From Atherix ibis (lineage: Eukaryota; Arthropoda; Insecta; Diptera; Athericidae), in contig OY282608.1 in the NCBI GenBank assembly GCA_958298945.1, positions 12,811,933 to 12,875,932 on the forward strand: DNA of 64,000 nt, given 5' to 3'. Within the stretch, counting starts at the first letter, position 1. The number at the start of each line of letters is the position of its first letter. The notes beneath the pieces were generated by a model. That model had not been told where the DNA came from. It ran no database searches and saw only the letters and a list, made by a program, of their open reading frames with translations. Of this stretch, positions 40,931 to 56,283 are shown piece after piece. The translations under genes were made by a program, and so were the position numbers.

Positions 40931-43900
40931 AAACAAACCAACAAACCAACAAACCAACAAACCAAAAAACCAACAAACCAACAAACCAACAAACCAACAA
41001 ACCAACAAACCAACAAACCAACAAACCAACAAACCAACAAACCAACTAGCCAACAAACCAACAAAACAACAAACCAACAAACCAACAAGCAAATACAAAC
41101 CAACAAACGAATAAACCAACAAACGAACAAACCAACAAACCAACAAACCAACAAACCAACAAACGAACAAACCAACAAACCAACAAACAAATAAACCAAC
41201 AAACCAACAAACCAACAAACAAACAAACCAACAAACCAACAAACCAACAAACCAACAAGCCAACAAACCAACAAATCAACAAACGAACAAACCAACAAAC
41301 AAACAAACAAACAAACCAAGAAACAAACAAACCAACAAACCAACAAACCAACAAACCAACAAACCAACGAACCAAGAAACCAACAAACCAACAAACCAAC
41401 AAACCAACAATCCAAGAAACCAACAAACCAACAAACCAACAAACCAACAAACCAACAAACCAACAAACCAAGAAAACAACAAACCAACAAACCAACAAGA
41501 CAACAAAACAACAAACGAACAAGCCAACAAACCAACAAACCAACAAACCAACAAACCAACAAACCAACAAAACAACAAACCAACAAACCAACAAACCAAC
41601 AAACCAACAAACCAACAAACCAACAAACCAACAAACCAACAAACCAACAAACCAACAAACAAACAAACCAACAAACCAACAAACCAACAAACCAATAAGC
41701 CAACAAACCAACAAATCAACAAACGAACAAACCAACAAACAAACAAACGAAGAAACCAACAAACAAACAAACAAACAAACCAACAAACCAACAAACCAAC
41801 AAACAAACAAACCAACAAACCAACAAGCCAACAAACCAACAAACCAACAAACCAACAAACCAACAAACCAACAAACCAACAAACCAACAAACCAACAAAC
41901 CAACAAACCAACAAGCCAACAAACTAACAAATTAACAAACGAACAAACCAACAAACAAACAAACAAACCAACAAACAAACAAAACAACAAACTAACAAAC
42001 CAACAAACCAACAAACCAACAAACCAACAAACCAACAAAACAACAAATCAACAAACCAACAAACCAATAAACCAACAAACCAACAAACCAACAAACCAAC
42101 TAACAAACAAACCAACAAACCAACAAACGAACAAGCTAACAAACCAATAAACCAATAAACCAACAAACCAACAAACCAACAAACCAACAAACCAACAAAC
42201 CAACAAACCAACAAACCAACAAACCAACAAACCAACAAACCAACAAACCAACAAACCAACAAACAAACAAACCAACAAACCAACAAACCAACAAACCAAC
42301 AAGCCAACAAACCAACAAATCAACAAACGAACAAACCAAAAAACAAACAAACCAACAAACCAACAAACCAACAAACCAACAAACCAACAAACCAACAAAC
42401 CAACAAACAAACAAACCAACAAACCAACAAACCAACAAACCAACAAGCCAACAAACCAACAAATCAACAAACGAACAAACCAACAAACAAACAAACAAAC
42501 AAACCAAGAAACAAACAAACCAACAAACCAACAAACCAACAAACCAACAAACCAACAAACCAAGAAACCAACAAACCAACAAACCAACAAACCAACAAGC
42601 CAAGAAACCAACAAACCAACAAACCAACAAACCAACAAACCAACAAACCAACAAACCAAGAAAACAACAAACCAACAAACCAACAAGCCAACAAAACAAC
42701 AAACGAACAAGCCAACAAACCAACAAACCAACAAACCAACAAACCAACAAACCAACAAAACAACAAACCAACAAACCAACAAACCAACAAACCAACAAAC
42801 CAACAAACCAACAAACCAACAAACAAACAAACCAACAAACCAACAAACCAATAAGCCAACAAACCAACAAATCAACAAACGAACAAACCAACAAACAAAC
42901 AAACGAAGAAACCAACAAACAAACAAACAAACAAACAAACAAACCAACAAACCAACAAACCAACACACAAACAAACCAACAAACCAACAAGCCAACAAAC
43001 CAACAAACCAACAAACCAACAAACCAACAAACCATCAAACCAACAAACCAACAAACCAACAAACCAACAAACCAACAAGCCAACAAACTAACAAATTAAC
43101 AAACGAACAAACCAACAAACAAACAAACAAACCAACAAACAAACAAAACAACAAACTAACAAACCAACAAACCAACAAACCAACAAACCAACAAACCAAC
43201 AAAACAACAAACCAACAAACCAACAAACCAACAAACCAACAAACCAACAAACCAACAAACCAACAAGCCAACAAACTAACAAATTAACAAACGAACAAAC
43301 CAACAAACAAACAAACAAACCAACAAACAAACAAAACAACAAACTAACAAACCAACAAACCAACAAACCAACAAACCAACAAACCAACAAAACAACAAAC
43401 CAACAAACCAACAAACCAACAAACCAACAAACCAACAAACCAACAAACCAACAAACCAACAAATAAACTAACAAACAAACCAACAAACCAAGAAAACAAC
43501 AAACCAACAAACCAACAAGACAACAAAACAACAAACGAACAAGCCAACAAACCAACAAACCAACAAACCAACAAACCAACAAACCAACAAAACAACAAAC
43601 CAACAAACCAACAAACCAACAAACCAACAAACCAACAAACCAACAAACCAACAAACCAACAAACCAACAAACCAACAAACAAACAAACCAACAAACCAAC
43701 AAACCAACAAACCAATAAGCCAACAAACCAACAAATCAACAAACGAACAAACCAACAAACAAACAAACGAAGAAACCAACAAACAAACAAACAAACAAAC
43801 CAACAAACCAACAAACCAACAAACAAACAAACCAACAAACCAACAAGCCAACAAACCAACAAACCAACAAACCAACAAACCAACAAACCAACAAACCAAC

Positions 43901-45370
43901 AAACCAACAAACCAACAAACCAACAAACCAACAAGCCAACAAACTAACAAATTAACAAACGAACAAACCAACAAACAAACAAACAAACCAACAAACAAAC
44001 AAAACAACAAACTAACAAACCAACAAACCAACAAACCAACAAACCAACAAACCAACAAAACAACAAATCAACAAACCAACAAACCAACAAACCAACAAAC
44101 CAACAAACCAACAAACCAACAAACCAACTAACAAACAAACCAACAAACCAACAAACGAACAAGCTAACAAACCAATAAACCAATAAACCAACAAACCAAC
44201 AAACCAACAAACCAACAAACCAACAAACCAACAAACCAACAAACCAACAAACCAACAAACCAACAAACCAACAAACCAACAAACCAACAAACAAACAAAC
44301 CAACAAACCAACAAACCAACAAACCAACAAACCAACAAGCCAACAAACCAACAAATCAACAAACGAACAAACCAAAAAACAAACAAACCAACAAACCAAC
44401 AAACCAACAAACCAACAAACCAACAAACCAACAAACCAACAAACCAACAAACAAACAAACCAACAAACCAACAAACCAACAAACCAACAAGCCAACAAAC
44501 CAACAAATCAACAAACGAACAAACCAACAAACAAACAAACAAACAAACCAAGAAACAAACAAACCAACAAACCAATAAACCAACAAACCAACAAACCAAC
44601 AAACCAAGAAACCAACAAACCAACAAACCAACAAACCAACAAGCCAAGAAACCAACAAACCAACAAACCAACAAACCAACAAACCAACAAACCAAGAAAA
44701 CAACAAACCAACAAACCAACAAGCCAACAAAACAACAAACGAACAAGCCAACAAACCAACAAACCAACAAACCAACAAACCAACAAACCAACAAAACAAC
44801 AAACCAACAAACCAACAAACCAACAAACCAACAAACCAACAAACCAACAAACCAACAAACCAACAAACAAACAAACCAACAAACCAACAAACCAATAAGC
44901 CAACAAACCAACAAATCAACAAACGAACAAACCAACAAACAAACAAACGAAGAAACCAACAAACAAACAAACAAACAAACAAACAAACCAACAAACCAAC
45001 AAACCAACAAACAAACAAACCAACAAACCAACAAGCCAACAAACCAACAAACCAACAAACCAACAAACCAACAAACCAACAAACCAACAAACCAACAAAC
45101 CAACAAACCAACAAGCCAACAAACTAACAAATTAACAAACGAACAAACCAACAAACAAACAAACAAACCAACAAACAAACAAAACAACAAACTAACAAAC
45201 CAACAAACCAACAAACCAACAAACCAACAAACCAACAAAACAACAAACCAACAAACCAACAAACCAACAAACCAACAAACCAACAAACCAACAAACCAAC
45301 AAACCAACAAACCAACAAATAAACTAACAAACAAACCAACTAACCAACAAACCAACAAACCAACAAGCCA
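40931..45370. repeat. 2.02-2.04-kb tandem higher-order region
   Basis: AGAAAACAAC followed by AACAAGAC and AACAAAAC occurs in the lines at 41471 and 43491, offset 2020. Blocks ending with clustered AACAAACA units and AACAAACG-AAGAAACC near 41750 and 43770 keep this offset, and those near 42901 and 44945 are 2044 apart. The region is rich in AACAAACA tracts, read as (AAAC)n, where 4-base slips occur (one at 41,966). AACAAATT-type units (ACTAACAAATTAAC) mark block ends near 41933, 43088, 43276, 43952 and 45132. No gene is seen. Confidence 0.75.
43088..43450. repeat. Local duplication of about 188 bases
   Basis: ACTAACAAATTAAC, followed by an AACAAACA tract and AACAAAAC-AACAAACT, starts at 43087 and again at 43275. 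The same pair in the downstream copy starts at 51343 and 51539 (196 apart), one octamer more. The duplication therefore predates the 8.26-kb event. Confidence 0.75.
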
Positions 45371-45572
45371 ACAAACCAACAAATCAACAAACGAACAAAC
45401 CAACAAACAAACAAACAAACAAACTAACAAACAAACAAACAAACAAACAAACAAGCCAACAAACCAACAAATCAACAAACGAATAAACCAACAAACAAAC
45501 AAACAAACAAACCAACAAACAAACAAACCAACAAACCAATAAACCAACAAATGAACAAACCAACAAACAAAC

Positions 45573-45586
45573 AAAAAAAAACGATC
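45573..45586 (+). repeat. A9-CGATC landmark, allele 1
   Basis: Nine A residues are followed by CGATCAAACC. Five copies of this landmark occur, at 45582, 48503, 53847, 56294 and 59117 (position of CGATC), with A-run lengths 9, 12, 10, 10 and 10. Simple CGATC units without the A-run occur earlier at 33658 and 40426. Confidence 0.85.
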
Positions 45587-46505
45587 AAACCAACAAACGA
45601 ACAAACAAACAAACCAATAAAGCAACAAACCAACAAACGAACAAACCAACAAACCAACAAACCAACAAACCAACAACCCAACAAACCAACAAACCAACAA
45701 ACCAACAAACCAACAAACCAAGTAACCAACAAACCAACAAACCAACAAACGAACAAACCAACAAACAAACAACCCAACAAACCAACAAGCCAACAAGCCA
45801 ACAAACGAACAAACCAACAAACAAACAAACGAACAAACCAACAAACGAACAAACCAACAAACCAACAAACCAACAAACCAACAAAAAAACAAACCAACAA
45901 ACCAACAAACCAACAAACTAACAAGCCAACAAGCCAACAAAGCAACAAGCCAACAAACAAACAAACCAACAAACCAAGAAACCAACAAACCAACAAACCA
46001 ACAAACGAACAAACCAACAAACCAACAAACCAACAAAGCAACAAACCAACAAACCAACAAACCAACAAACCAACAAACCAACAAACCAACAAACCAACAA
46101 ACCAACAAACCGACAAACCAACAAGCCAACAAACCAACAAACCAAAAAACCAACCAACAAACAAACCAAGTAACCAACAAACCAACAAACCAATAAACCA
46201 ACAAACCAACAAACCAACAAACCAACAAACCAACAAACCAACAAACCAACAAACCAACAAACCAACAAACCAACAAACCAGGTAACCAAGAAACCAACAA
46301 ACCAACAAACCAACAAGCCAACAAACGAACAAACCAACAAGCCAACAAACCAACAAACCAACAAACCAACTAACCAAAAACAAACAAATCAACAAACCAA
46401 CAAACCAACAAACCAAAAAACCAACAAACCAACAAACCAACAAACCAACAAACCAACAAACCAACAAGCCAACAAACCAACAAACCAACAAACCAACAAA
46501 CCAAC

Positions 46506-46519
46506 AAAACAAACAAACC
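46506..46519 (+). other. One-base insertion landmark (AAAACAAACAAACC), copy 1 of 8
   Basis: An extra A gives AAAACAAACAAACC. Eight copies start at 46506, 49435, 51068, 54771, 57210, 60033, 61674 and 63153. Their spacing (2929, 1633, 3703, 2439, 2823, 1641, 1479) gives a ruler for the right-hand higher-order repeats. I saw this landmark nowhere left of 46 kb. Confidence 0.8.
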
Positions 46520-47770
46520 AACAAACGAACAAACTAACAAACGAACAAACCAACAAACCAACAAACCAACAAACGAACAAACGAACAAACCAACAAACCA
46601 ACAAACCAACAAACAAATAAACCAACATACCAACAAACCAACAAACCAACAAGCTAACAAACGAACAAACCAACAAACCAACAAACAAACAAACCAAGTA
46701 ACCAACAAAACAACAAACCAACAAGCCAACAAACCAACAAACCAACAAACCAACAAACCAACAAACCAGGTAACCAAGAAACCAAGAAACCAACAAACCA
46801 ACAAACAAACAAGCCAACAAACGAACAAACCAACAAGCCAACAAACCAACAAACCAACAAACCAACAAACCAACAAACCAACAAACCAACAAACCAACAA
46901 ACCAACAAACCAACAAACCAACAAGCCAACAAGCCAACAAACCAACAAACCAACAAACCAACAAACCAACAAACCAACAAACCAACAAACCAACAAACCA
47001 ACAAACCAACAAACCAACAAACCAACAAACCAACAAACCAACAAACCAACAAATCAACAAACGAACAAACCAACAAACAAACAAACAAACAAACCAACAA
47101 ACAAACAAACCAATAAACCAACAAACCAACAAACCAACAAACCAACAAACCAACAAACCAACAAACCAACAAACCAACAAACCAACAAAACAACAAACCA
47201 ACAAACCAACAAACCAACAAACAAACAAACCAACAAACAAACAAACCAACAAACCAACAAACCAACAAACCAACAAGCCAACAAACCAACAAATCAACAA
47301 ACGAACAAACCAACAAACAAACAAACCAACAAACCAACAAACCAACAAACCAACAAACCAACAAACCAAGTAACCAACAAACCAACAAGCCAACAAACGA
47401 ACAAACCAACAAACCAACAAACCAACAAACCAACAAACCAACAAACCAACAAACCAACAAACGAACAAACCAACAAACAAACAAACGAACAAACCAACAA
47501 ACGAACAAACCAACAAACCAACAAACCAAGAAACCAACAAACCAACAAACCAACAAACCAACAAACCAACAAACTAACAAACCAACAAACTAACAAGCCA
47601 ACAAGCCAACAAAGCAACAAGCCAACAAACGAACAAACCAACAAACCAAGAAACCAACAAACCAACAAACCAACAAACGAACAAACGAACAAACGAACAA
47701 ACCAACAAACCAAAAAACCAACAAACCAACAAACCAACAAACCAAGAAACCCACAAACCCACAAACCAAC

Positions 47771-50700
47771 AAACCAACAAACCGACAAACCAACAAGCCA
47801 ACAAGCCAACAAACCAACAAGCCAACAAACCAACAAACCAAAAAACCAACCAACAAACAAACAAAGTAACCACCAAACCAACAAACCAATAAACCAACAA
47901 ACCAACAAATCAACAAACCAACAAACCAACAAACCAACAAACCAACAAACCAGGTAACCAAGAAACCAACAAACCAACAAACCAACAAACCAACAAGCCA
48001 ACAAACGAACAAACCAACAAGCCAACAAACCAACAAACCAACAAGCCAACAAACTAACAAATTAACAAACGAACAAACCAACAAACAAACAAACAAACCA
48101 ACAAACAAACAAAACAACAAACTAACAAACCAACAAACCAACAAACCAACAAACCAACAAACCAACAAAACAACAAACCAACAAACCAACAAACCAACAA
48201 ACCAACAAACCAACAAACCAACAAACCAACAAATAAACTAACAAACAAACCAACAAACCAACAAACCAACAAACCAACAAGCCAACAAACCAACAAATCA
48301 ACAAACGAACAAACCAACAAACAAACAAACAAACAAACTAACAAACAAACAAACAAACAAACAAACAAGCCAACAAACCAACAAATCAACAAACGAATAA
48401 ACCAACAAACAAACAAACAAACAAACAAACCAACAAACAAACAAACCAACAAACCAATAAACCAACAAATGAACAAACCAACAAACAAACAAAAAAAAAA
48501 AACGATCAAACCAACAAACGAACAAACAAACAAACCAATAAAGCAACAAACCAACAAACGAACAAACCAACAAACCAACAAACCAACAAACCAACAAACC
48601 AACAAACCAACAAACCAACAAACCAACAAACCAAGTAACCAACAAACCAACAAACCAACAAACGAACAAACCAACAAACAAACAACCCAACAAACCAACA
48701 AGCCAACAAGCCAACAAACGAACAAACCAACAAACAAACAAACGAACAAACCAACAAACGAACAAACCAACAAACCAACAAACCAACAAACCAACAAAAA
48801 AACAAACCAACAAACCAACAAACCAACAAACTAACAAGCCAACAAGCCAACAAAGCAACAAGCCAACAAACAAACAAACCAACAAACCAAGAAACCAACA
48901 AACCAACAAACCAACAAACGAACAAACCAACAAACCAACAAACCAACAAAGCAACAAACCAACAAACCAACAAACCAACAAACCAACAAACCAACAAACC
49001 AACAAACCAACAAACCAACAAACCGACAAACCAACAAGCCAACAAACCAACAAACCAAAAAACCAACCAACAAACAAACCAAGTAACCAACAAACCAACA
49101 AACCAATAAACCAACAAACCAACAAACCAACAAACCAACAAACCAACAAACCAACAAACCAACAAACCAACAAACCAACAAACCAACAAACCAACAAACC
49201 AACAAACCAGGTAACCAAGAAACCAACAAACCAACAAACCAACAAGCCAACAAACGAACAAACCAACAAGCCAACAAACCAACAAACCAACAAACCAACT
49301 AACCAAAAACAAACAAATCAACAAACCAACAAACCAACAAACCAAAAAACCAACAAACCAACAAACCAACAAACCAACAAACCAACAAACCAACAAGCCA
49401 ACAAACCAACAAACCAACAAACCAACAAACCAACAAAACAAACAAACCAACAAACGAACAAACTAACAAACGAACAAACCAACAAACCAACAAACCAACA
49501 AACGAACAAACCAACAAACCAACAAACCAACAAACAAATAAACCAACATACCAACAAACCAACAAACCAACAAGCTAACAAACGAACAAACCAACAAACC
49601 AACAAACAAACAAACCAAGTAACCAACAAAACAACAAACCAACAAGCCAACAAACCAACAAACCAACAAACCAACAAACCAACAAACCAGGTAACCAAGA
49701 AACCAACAAACCAACAAACCAACAAACAAACAAGCCAACAAACGAACAAACCAACAAGCCAACAAACCAACAAACCAACAAACCAACAAACCAACAAACC
49801 AACAAACCAACAAACCAACAAACCAACAAACCAACAAACCAACAAACCAACAAACCAACAAGCCAACAAGCCAACAAACCAACAAACCAACAAACCAACA
49901 AACCAACAAACCAACAAACCAACAAACCAACAAACCAACAAACCAACAAACCAACAAACCAACAAGCCAACAAACCAACAAATCAACAAACGAACAAACC
50001 AACAAACAAACAAACAAACAAACCAACAAACAAACAAACCAATAAACCAACAAACCAACAAACCAACAAACCAACAAACCAACAAACCAACAAACCAACA
50101 AAACAACAAACCAACAAACCAACAAACCAACAAACAAACAAACCAACAAACAAACAAACCAACAAACCAACAAACCAACAAACCAACAAGCCAACAAACC
50201 AACAAATCAACAAACGAACAAACCAACAAACAAACAAACCAACAAACCAACAAACCAACAAACCAACAAACCAACAAACCAAGTAACCAACAAACCAACA
50301 AGCCAACAAACGAACAAACCAACAAACCAACAAACCAACAAACTAACAAACCAACAAACCAACAAACCAACAAACGAACAAACCAACAAACAAACAAACG
50401 AACAAACCAACAAACGAACAAACCAACAAACCAAGAAACCAACAAACCAACAAACCAACAAACCAACAAACCAACAAACTAACAAACCAACAAACTAACA
50501 AGCCAACAAGCCAACAAAGCAACAAGCCAACAAACGAACAAACCAACAAACCAAGAAACCAACAAACCAACAAACCAACAAACGAACAAACGAACAAACG
50601 AACAAACCAACAAACCAAAAAACCAACAAACCAACAAACCAACAAACCAAGAAACCCACAAACCCACAAACCAACAAACCAACAAACCGACAAACCAACA

Positions 50701-51117
50701 AGCCAACAAGCCAACAAACCAACAAGCCAACAAACCAACAAACCAAAAAACCAACCAACAAACAAACAAAGTAACCACCAAACCAACAAACCAATAAACC
50801 AACAAACCAACAAATCAACAAACCAACAAACCAACAAACCAACAAACCAACAAACCAGGTAACCAAGAAACCAACAAACCAACAAACCAACAAACCAACA
50901 AGCCAACAAACGAACAAACCAACAAGCCAACAAACCAACAAACCAACTAACCAAAAAACAAACAAATCAACAAACCAACAAACCAAAAAACTAACAAACC
51001 AACAAACCAACAAACCAACAAACCAACAAGCCAACAAACCAACAAACCAACAAACCAACAAACCAACAAAACAAACAAACCAACAAACGAACAAACCAAC
51101 AAACAAATAACCCAACA
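47771..51117. repeat. Spacer between the two 8.26-kb copies, related to 56-58.8 kb
   Basis: It begins with AACCGACAAACC and the AACAAAGTAACCACC block near 47,870 (again near 50,765, 58,525, 61,377 and 62,855). From AAATAAACTAAC at about 48,231 onward it parallels 56,028 onward, offset about 7.79 kb. It carries the longest A-run of the CGATC landmark (A12, 48491-48502). No gene is seen. Confidence 0.72.
48491..48507 (+). repeat. A12-CGATC landmark, longest allele
   Basis: Twelve A residues precede CGATC, two or three more than in the four related copies. This is the longest homopolymer I found in the window. Confidence 0.85.
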
Positions 51118-54100
51118 TACCAACAAATCAACAAACGAACAAACCAACAAACAAACAAACGAAGAAACCAACAAACAAACAAACAAACAAACAAACAAAC
51201 CAACAAACCAACAAACCAACAAACAAACAAACCAACAAACCAACAAGCCAACAAACCAACAAACCAACAAACCAACAAACCAACAAACCAACAAACCAAC
51301 AAACCAACAAACCAACAAACCAACAAACCAACAAGCCAACAAACTAACAAATTAACAAACGAACAAACCAACAAACAAACAAACAAACCAACAAACAAAC
51401 AAAACAACAAACTAACAAACCAACAAACCAACAAACCAACAAACCAACAAACCAACAAAACAACAAACCAACAAACCAACAAACCAACAAACCAACAAAC
51501 CAACAAACCAACAAACCAACAAACCAACAAGCCAACAAACTAACAAATTAACAAACGAACAAACCAACAAACAAACAAACAAACCAACAAACAAACAAAA
51601 CAACAAACTAACAAACCAACAAACCAACAAACCAACAAACCAACAAACCAACAAAACAACAAACCAACAAACCAACAAACCAACAAACCAACAAACCAAC
51701 AAACCAACAAACCAACAAACCAACAAATAAACTAACAAACAAACCAACAAACCAAGAAAACAACAAACCAACAAACCAACAAGACAACAAAACAACAAAC
51801 GAACAAGCCAACAAACCAACAAACCAACAAACCAACAAACCAACAAACCAACAAAACAACAAACCAACAAACCAACAAACCAACAAACCAACAAACCAAC
51901 AAACCAACAAACCAACAAACCAACAAACCAACAAACAAACAAACCAACAAACCAACAAACCAACAAACCAATAAGCCAACAAACCAACAAATCAACAAAC
52001 GAACAAACCAACAAACAAACAAACGAAGAAACCAACAAACAAACAAACAAATAAACCAACAAACCAACAAACCAACAAACAAACAAACCAACAAACCAAC
52101 AAGCCAACAAACCAACAAACCAACAAACCAACAAACCAACAAACCAACAAACCAACAAACCAACAAACCAACAAACCAACAAACCAACAAGCCAACAAAC
52201 TAACAAATTAACAAACGAACAAACCAACAAACAAACAAACAAACCAACAAACAAACAAAACAACAAACTAACAAACCAACAAACCAACAAACCAACAAAC
52301 CAACAAACCAACAAAACAACAAATCAACAAACCAACAAACGAACAAACCAACAAACCAACAAACCAACAAACCAACAAACCAACTAACAAACAAACCAAC
52401 AAACCAACAAACGAACAAGCTAACAAACCAATAAACCAATAAACCAACAAACCAACAAACCAACAAACCAACAAACCAACAAACCAACAAACCAACAAAC
52501 CAACAAACCAACAAACCAACAAATCAACAAACCAACAAACCAACAAACCAACAAACAAACAAACCAACAAACCAACAAACCAACAAACCAACAAGCCAAC
52601 AAACCAACAAATCAACAAACGAACAAACCAAAAAACAAACAAACCAACAAACCAACAAACCAACAAACCAACAAACCAACAAACCAACAAACCAACAAAC
52701 CAACAAACAAACAAACCAACAAACCAACAAACCAACAAACCAACAAGCCAACAAACCAACAAATCAACAAACGAACAAACCAACAAACAAACAAACAAAC
52801 AAACCAAGAAACAAACAAACCAACAAACCAATAAACCAACAAACCAACAAACCAACAAACCAAGAAACCAACAAACCAACAAACCAACAAACCAACAAGC
52901 CAAGAAACCAACAAACCAACAAACCAACAAACCAACAAACCAACAAACCAAGAAAACAACAAACCAACAAACCAACAAGCCAACAAAACAACAAACGAAC
53001 AAGCCAACAAACCAACAAACCAACAAACCAACAAACCAACAAACCAACAAAACAACAAACCAACAAACCAACAAACCAACAAACCAACAAACCAACAAAC
53101 CAACAAACCAACAAACCAACAAACAAACAAACCAACAAACCAACAAACCAATAAGCCAACAAACCAACAAATCAACAAACGAACAAACCAACAAACAAAC
53201 AAACGAAGAAACCAACAAACAAACAAACAAACAAACAAACAAACCAACGAACCAACAAACCAACAAACAAACAAACCAACAAACCAACAAGCCAACAAAC
53301 CAACAAACCAACAAACCAACAAACCAACAAACCAACAAACCAACAAACCAACAAACTAACAAACCAACAAGCCAACAAACTAACAAATTAACAAACGAAC
53401 AAACCAACAAACAAACAAACAAACCAACAAACAAACAAAACAACAAACTAACAAACCAACAAACCAACAAACCAACAAACCAACAAACCAACAAACCAAC
53501 AAACCAACAAAACAACAAACCAACAAACCAACAAACCAACAAACCAACAAACCAACAAACCAACAAACCAACAAACCAACAAATAAACTAACAAACAAAC
53601 CAACAAACCAACAAACCAACAAACCAACAAGCCAACAAACCAACAAATCAACAAACGAACAAACCAACAAACAAACAAACAAACAAACTAACAAACAAAC
53701 AAACAAACAAACAAACAAGCCAACAAACCAACAAATCAACAAACGAATAAACCAACAAACAAACAAACAAACAAACCAACAAACAAACAAACCAACAAAC
53801 CAATAAACCAACAAATGAACAAACCAACAAACAAACAAAAAAAAAACGATCAAACCAACAAACGAACAAACAAACAAACCAATAAAGCAACAAACCAACA
53901 AACGAACAAACCAACAAACCAACAAACCAACAAACCAACAAACCAACAAACCAACAAACCAACAAACCAACAAACCAACAAACCAAGTAACCAACAAACC
54001 AACAAACCAACAAACGAACAAACCAACAAACAAACAACCCAACAAACCAACAAGCCAACAAGCCAACAAACGAACAAACCAACAAACAAACAAACGAACA

Positions 54101-55995
54101 AACCAACAAACGAACAAACCAACAAACCAACAAACCAACAAACCAACAAAAAAACAAACCAACAAACCAACAAACCAACAAACTAACAAGCCAACAAGCC
54201 AACAAAGCAACAAGCCAACAAACAAACAAACCAACAAACCAAGAAACCAACAAACCAACAAACCAACAAACGAACAAACCAACAAACCAACAAACCAACA
54301 AAGCAACAAACCAACAAACCAACAAACCAACAAACCAACAAACCAACAAACCAACAAACCAACAAACCAACAAACCGACAAACCAACAAGCCAACAAACC
54401 AACAAACCAAAAAACCAACCAACAAACAAACCAAGTAACCAACAAACCAACAAACCAATAAACCAACAAACCAACAAACCAACAAACCAACAAACCAACA
54501 AACCAACAAACCAACAAACCAACAAACCAACAAACCAACAAACCAGGTAACCAAGAAACCAACAAACCAACAAACCAACAAGCCAACAAACGAACAAACC
54601 AACAAGCCAACAAACCAACAAACCAACAAACCAACTAACCAAAAACAAACAAATCAACAAACCAACAAACCAACAAACCAAAAAACCAACAAACCAACAA
54701 ACCAACAAACCAACAAACCAACAAACCAACAAGCCAACAAACCAACAAACCAACAAACCAACAAACCAACAAAACAAACAAACCAACAAACGAACAAACT
54801 AACAAACGAACAAACCAACAAACCAACAAACCAACAAACGAACAAACGAACAAACCAACAAACCAACAAACCAACAAACAAATAAACCAACATACCAACA
54901 AACCAACAAACCAACAAGCTAACAAACGAACAAACCAACAAACCAACAAACAAACAAACCAAGTAACCAACAAAACAACAAACCAACAAGCCAACAAACC
55001 AACAAACCAACAAACCAACAAACCAACAAACCAGGTAACCAAGAAACCAACAAACCAACAAACCAACAAACAAACAAGCCAACAAACGAACAAACCAACA
55101 AGCCAACAAACCAACAAACCAACAAACCAACAAACCAACAAACCAACAAACCAACAAACCAACAAACCAACAAACCAACAAACCAACAAACCAACAAGCC
55201 AAAAAGCCAACAAACCAACAAACCAACAAACCAACAAACCAACAAACCAACAAACCAACAAACCAACAAACCAACAAACCAACAAACCAACAAACCAACA
55301 AACCAACAAATCAACAAACGAACAAACCAACAAACAAACAAACAAACAAACCAACAAACAAACAAACCAATAAACCAACAAACCAACAAACCAACAAACC
55401 AACAAACCAACAAACCAACAAACCAACAAACCAACAAAACAACAAACCAACAAACCAACAAACCAACAAACAAACAAACCAACAAACAAACAAACCAACA
55501 AACCAACAAACCAACAAACCAACAAGCCAACAAACCAACAAATCAACAAACGAACAAACCAACAAACAAACAAACCAACAAACCAACAAACCAACAAACC
55601 AACAAACCAACAAACCAAGTAACCAACAAACCAACAAGCCAACAAACGAACAAACCAACAAACCAACAAACCAACAAACCAACAAACCAACAAACCAACA
55701 AACGAACAAACCAACAAACAAACAAACGAACAAACCAACAAACGAACAAACCAACAAACCAAGAAACCAACAAACCAACAAACCAACAAACCAACAAACT
55801 AACAAACCAACAAACTAACAAGCCAACAAGCCAACAAAGCAACAAGCCAACAAACGAACAAACCAACAAACCAAGAAACCAACAAACCAACAAACCAACA
55901 AACGAACAAACGAACAAACGAACAAACCAACAAACCAAAAAACCAACAAACCAACAAACCAACAAACCAAGAAACCCACAAACCCACAAACCCAC
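51118..55995. repeat. 4.9-kb block, right copy of the 8.26-kb duplication
   Basis: This is the direct copy of 42,862-47,770. Differences noticed are isolated, such as C to T at 52052 (against 43796) and unit-count changes of one octamer. It ends at a triple CCCACAAA near 55,975-55,997, where the left copy has a double. At that point the right copy joins straight to AAATAAACTAAC (56028), whereas the left copy reaches the equivalent sequence only at about 48,231. About 0.46 kb is therefore absent at this junction. Confidence 0.82.
53837..53851 (+). repeat. A10-CGATC landmark, allele 3
   Basis: Ten A residues then CGATC; the counterpart of 45573-45586 in the 8.26-kb duplication, with one more A. 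Confidence 0.85.
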
Positions 55996-56283
55996 AAACC
56001 AACAAACCAACAAACCAACAAACCAACAAATAAACTAACAAACAAACCAACAAACCAACAAACCAACAAACCAACAAGCCAACAAACCAACAAATCAACA
56101 AACGAACAAACCAACAAACAAACAAACAAACAAACTAACAAACAAACAAACAAACAAACAAACAAGCCAACAAACCAACAAATCAACAAACGAATAAACC
56201 AACAAACAAACAAACAAACAAACCAACAAACAAACAAACCAACAAACCAATAAACCAACAAATGAACAAACCAACAAACAAAC

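Larger units (their letters stand above)
42862..47770. repeat. 4.9-kb block duplicated about 8.26 kb downstream, left copy
   Basis: Landmarks here recur downstream. AAACGAAGAA at 42901 pairs with 51157 (8256), AAATAAACTAAC at 45317 with 53581 (8264), CGATC at 45582 with 53847 (8265), and the inserted AAAAC at 46506 with 54771 (8265). The offset changes by single octamers and by one A in the A-run. The left junction is sharp: ACCAACAAATC is shared from about 42,862, while the bases before it differ. Contains part of the 2.02-kb region and the CGATC block. No gene is seen. Confidence 0.82.
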
